Assembly (NCBI GenBank): GCA_013202535.1
Contig: JABMRP010000162.1
Coordinates: 1-5,810 of the forward strand
DNA from: Planctomycetota bacterium
GTDB taxonomy: Bacteria; Planctomycetota; Planctomycetia; Pirellulales; Thermoguttaceae
DNA: 5,810 nucleotides
Direction: 5' to 3'
Shown here: in pieces, positions 5,059 through 5,810 of the stretch
How the letters are laid out: each line of letters begins with the position of its first letter
How positions within the stretch are numbered: position 1 is the first letter of the stretch
Program-made: the position numbers and the translations under genes
Notes under the pieces: model-generated
What the model was told of the DNA's origin: nothing
Seen by the model: the letters and a program-made list of their open reading frames with translations, nothing else
Databases searched by the model: none

Positions 5059-5086
5059 ATTGTATCGTGATGCCCTCTCCAGGCAA
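5059..5086 (-). promoter_or_regulatory. Candidate sigma-70-like promoter of the small exported protein
   Basis: On the minus strand TTGCCT (5081-5086) and TACAAT (5059-5064) are separated by 16 bp, a fair -35/-10 pair (4/6 and 5/6 matches to the E. coli consensus). Transcription would start near 5052 and leave a leader of about 80 nt. It is the best such pair found by eye in the gap, but planctomycete promoters are poorly defined, so confidence is low. Confidence 0.3.
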
Positions 5087-5273
5087 TATATTGGCGCGGA
5101 GCGGACCACACCCACCTGCTCCCACAAAACGGGCTTTGGCCAACGGCGGCTCGTGCAGGCCGTTTCCCGCCATCAATACCCCCCGCGCGGGCTAGGCTGG
5201 CCTCCCCGCGATCTCCACTTCATCCACAATGATGAAAAAGAACACGATCCGCGAAACACCCGCGTGGCTCGTC

Positions 5274-5810
5274 TCAGCGATATTGGGCCCGCCACTGAGC
5301 TGGCTTCAGGGACATGTCGCTATCGTCGGCATACTTTGTTCGCAGGTCCTCAAGATCGCTTTTGATTCGGCCAATCTCCGCGGCGTATTTGGCGTTTCCG
5401 TAGAGATTCGTGAGTTCCTCGGGATCGCTTTGGAGATCGTAGAATTCCCATTCGTCGAACTCGTAGAAGTGCATCAGCTTGTATCGTTCGGTGCGAATGC
5501 CATTGTGCCGCGGGACCATGTGGACGCTCGGGTATTCGTAGTAGTGATAATAGATGCTCTTGCGCCAATGCTCCGGCGTTCTTCCTTGCAGAAGCGGGAC
5601 CAGCGAAACCCCCTGCATGTCGTCCGGAATGGGTGCGCCGGCGATGTCGAGAAATGTTTCCGCATAATCCAGATTCTGAACCATGAGCCGGCTGCGTGAC
5701 CCCGGCTTGGTGACGCCCGGCCATTTGACAATGAGCGGCATCTTCAGCGATTCTTCGTACATCCAGCGTTTGTCGTACCAGCCGTGGTCGCCGATGTAAA
5801 ACCCCTGATC
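5274..5810 (-). CDS. C-terminal part of a second sulfatase (5' end outside window)
   Basis: The frame is open from the right edge of the window, so the ATG at 5762 is internal. The visible 178 residues begin DQGFYIGDHGWYDKRWMYEES. This is the sulfatase stretch that contains a metal-site Asp-Gln (residues 1-2 of the fragment), the His of GDHG (9) and the Lys of YDK (14). Then come MPLIVKWPG, a DYAETFLDIAG helix and DMQGVSLVPLL. The C-terminal subdomain follows (SIYYHYYEYP, RTERYKLMHFYE and EFYDLQSDPEELTNLY), a pattern found in many exported sulfatases including sulfamidase-like ones. The active-site cysteine motif and signal peptide lie outside the window. It differs clearly from the first sulfatase: its end is of the 'YYHYYEYP' type while the first has LYFHFGTDRALRQG, so the two likely act on different sulfate positions. 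It is transcribed toward the small exported gene, 304 bp away. Confidence 0.88.
   Translation of the reverse strand, partial: DQGFYIGDHGWYDKRWMYEESLKMPLIVKWPGVTKPGSRSRLMVQNLDYAETFLDIAGAPIPDDMQGVSLVPLLQGRTPEHWRKSIYYHYYEYPSVHMVPRHNGIRTERYKLMHFYEFDEWEFYDLQSDPEELTNLYGNAKYAAEIGRIKSDLEDLRTKYADDSDMSLKPAQWRAQYR

Larger units (their letters stand above)
4970..5273. other. Non-coding stretch between the two minus-strand genes
   Basis: This gap of 304 bp holds the ribosome binding site and a candidate promoter of the small exported gene at its left side. Frames that cross it lack recognisable motifs or ribosome sites and overlap the second sulfatase. A short GC palindrome (CCCGCGCGGG at 5182-5191) has no loop and no T-run. 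No convincing terminator for the second sulfatase and no RNA gene were seen. Confidence 0.55.

Noticed and set aside
5182..5191. Palindrome CCCGCGCGGG as a terminator for the second sulfatase
   Set aside because: It has no loop-forming centre and no T-run on the minus strand; likely chance in GC-rich sequence.
5229..5699. 156-codon plus-strand frame over the second sulfatase
   Set aside because: The minus strand encodes an unmistakable sulfatase C-terminus that continues to the window edge; the plus-strand product is a shadow.

Overview
The window looks like a piece of a planctomycete chromosome (Pirellulales-like or a relative), probably from an environmental genome. This rests on gene content and protein style: a PQQ-type beta-propeller protein, a Tat-exported Gfo/Idh/MocA oxidoreductase, two exported formylglycine-type sulfatases, and a small exported Val/Pro/Gly/Tyr-rich protein. 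The coding DNA is GC-rich, which produces many long antisense shadow frames. No rRNA, tRNA, CRISPR array or recognisable transposase was seen.

Layout, left to right. (1) Bases 2-163: the last 53 codons of a beta-propeller protein, plus strand. (2) Bases 179-1449: a repeat array. Four units, each bounded by 30-bp purine-rich/pyrimidine-rich inverted ends, follow each other at 15-bp spacings. One unit (about 506 bp) carries an intact GxxExxY-family gene with a PD-(D/E)XK-like layout (480-887). The other three (about 224, 225 and 235 bp) carry only the broken 3' end of the same gene. This is the most unusual part of the window. (3) Bases 1472-2881: a Tat-signal Gfo/Idh/MocA oxidoreductase in which the usual E-K-P motif reads E-T-P. 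(4) Bases 2882-3107: a spacer with a second, different purine-rich repeat remnant. (5) Bases 3108-4706: a complete exported arylsulfatase. (6) Bases 4691-4969, minus strand: a 92-residue exported repeat protein with a near-perfect ribosome binding site; its 3' end overlaps the sulfatase's by 16 bp. (7) Bases 4970-5273: a non-coding stretch with a candidate promoter and a pair of 9-bp direct repeats. (8) Bases 5274-5810, minus strand: the C-terminal part of a second sulfatase, cut by the window edge.

The oxidoreductase and sulfatases fit the catabolism of sulfated polysaccharides that is typical of this phylum. Sulfatases remove sulfate esters outside the cytoplasm, and oxidoreductases of this type are thought to act on sugars or cyclitols. 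No substrate can be named from the sequence. The array sits in the gap between two co-directional genes, with its last hairpin ending about 22 bp before the oxidoreductase start. Read as cassettes, the array resembles one full-length element plus MITE-like deletion derivatives. Read as RNA, it is a series of long hairpins between genes. The sequence alone does not decide between these two readings.
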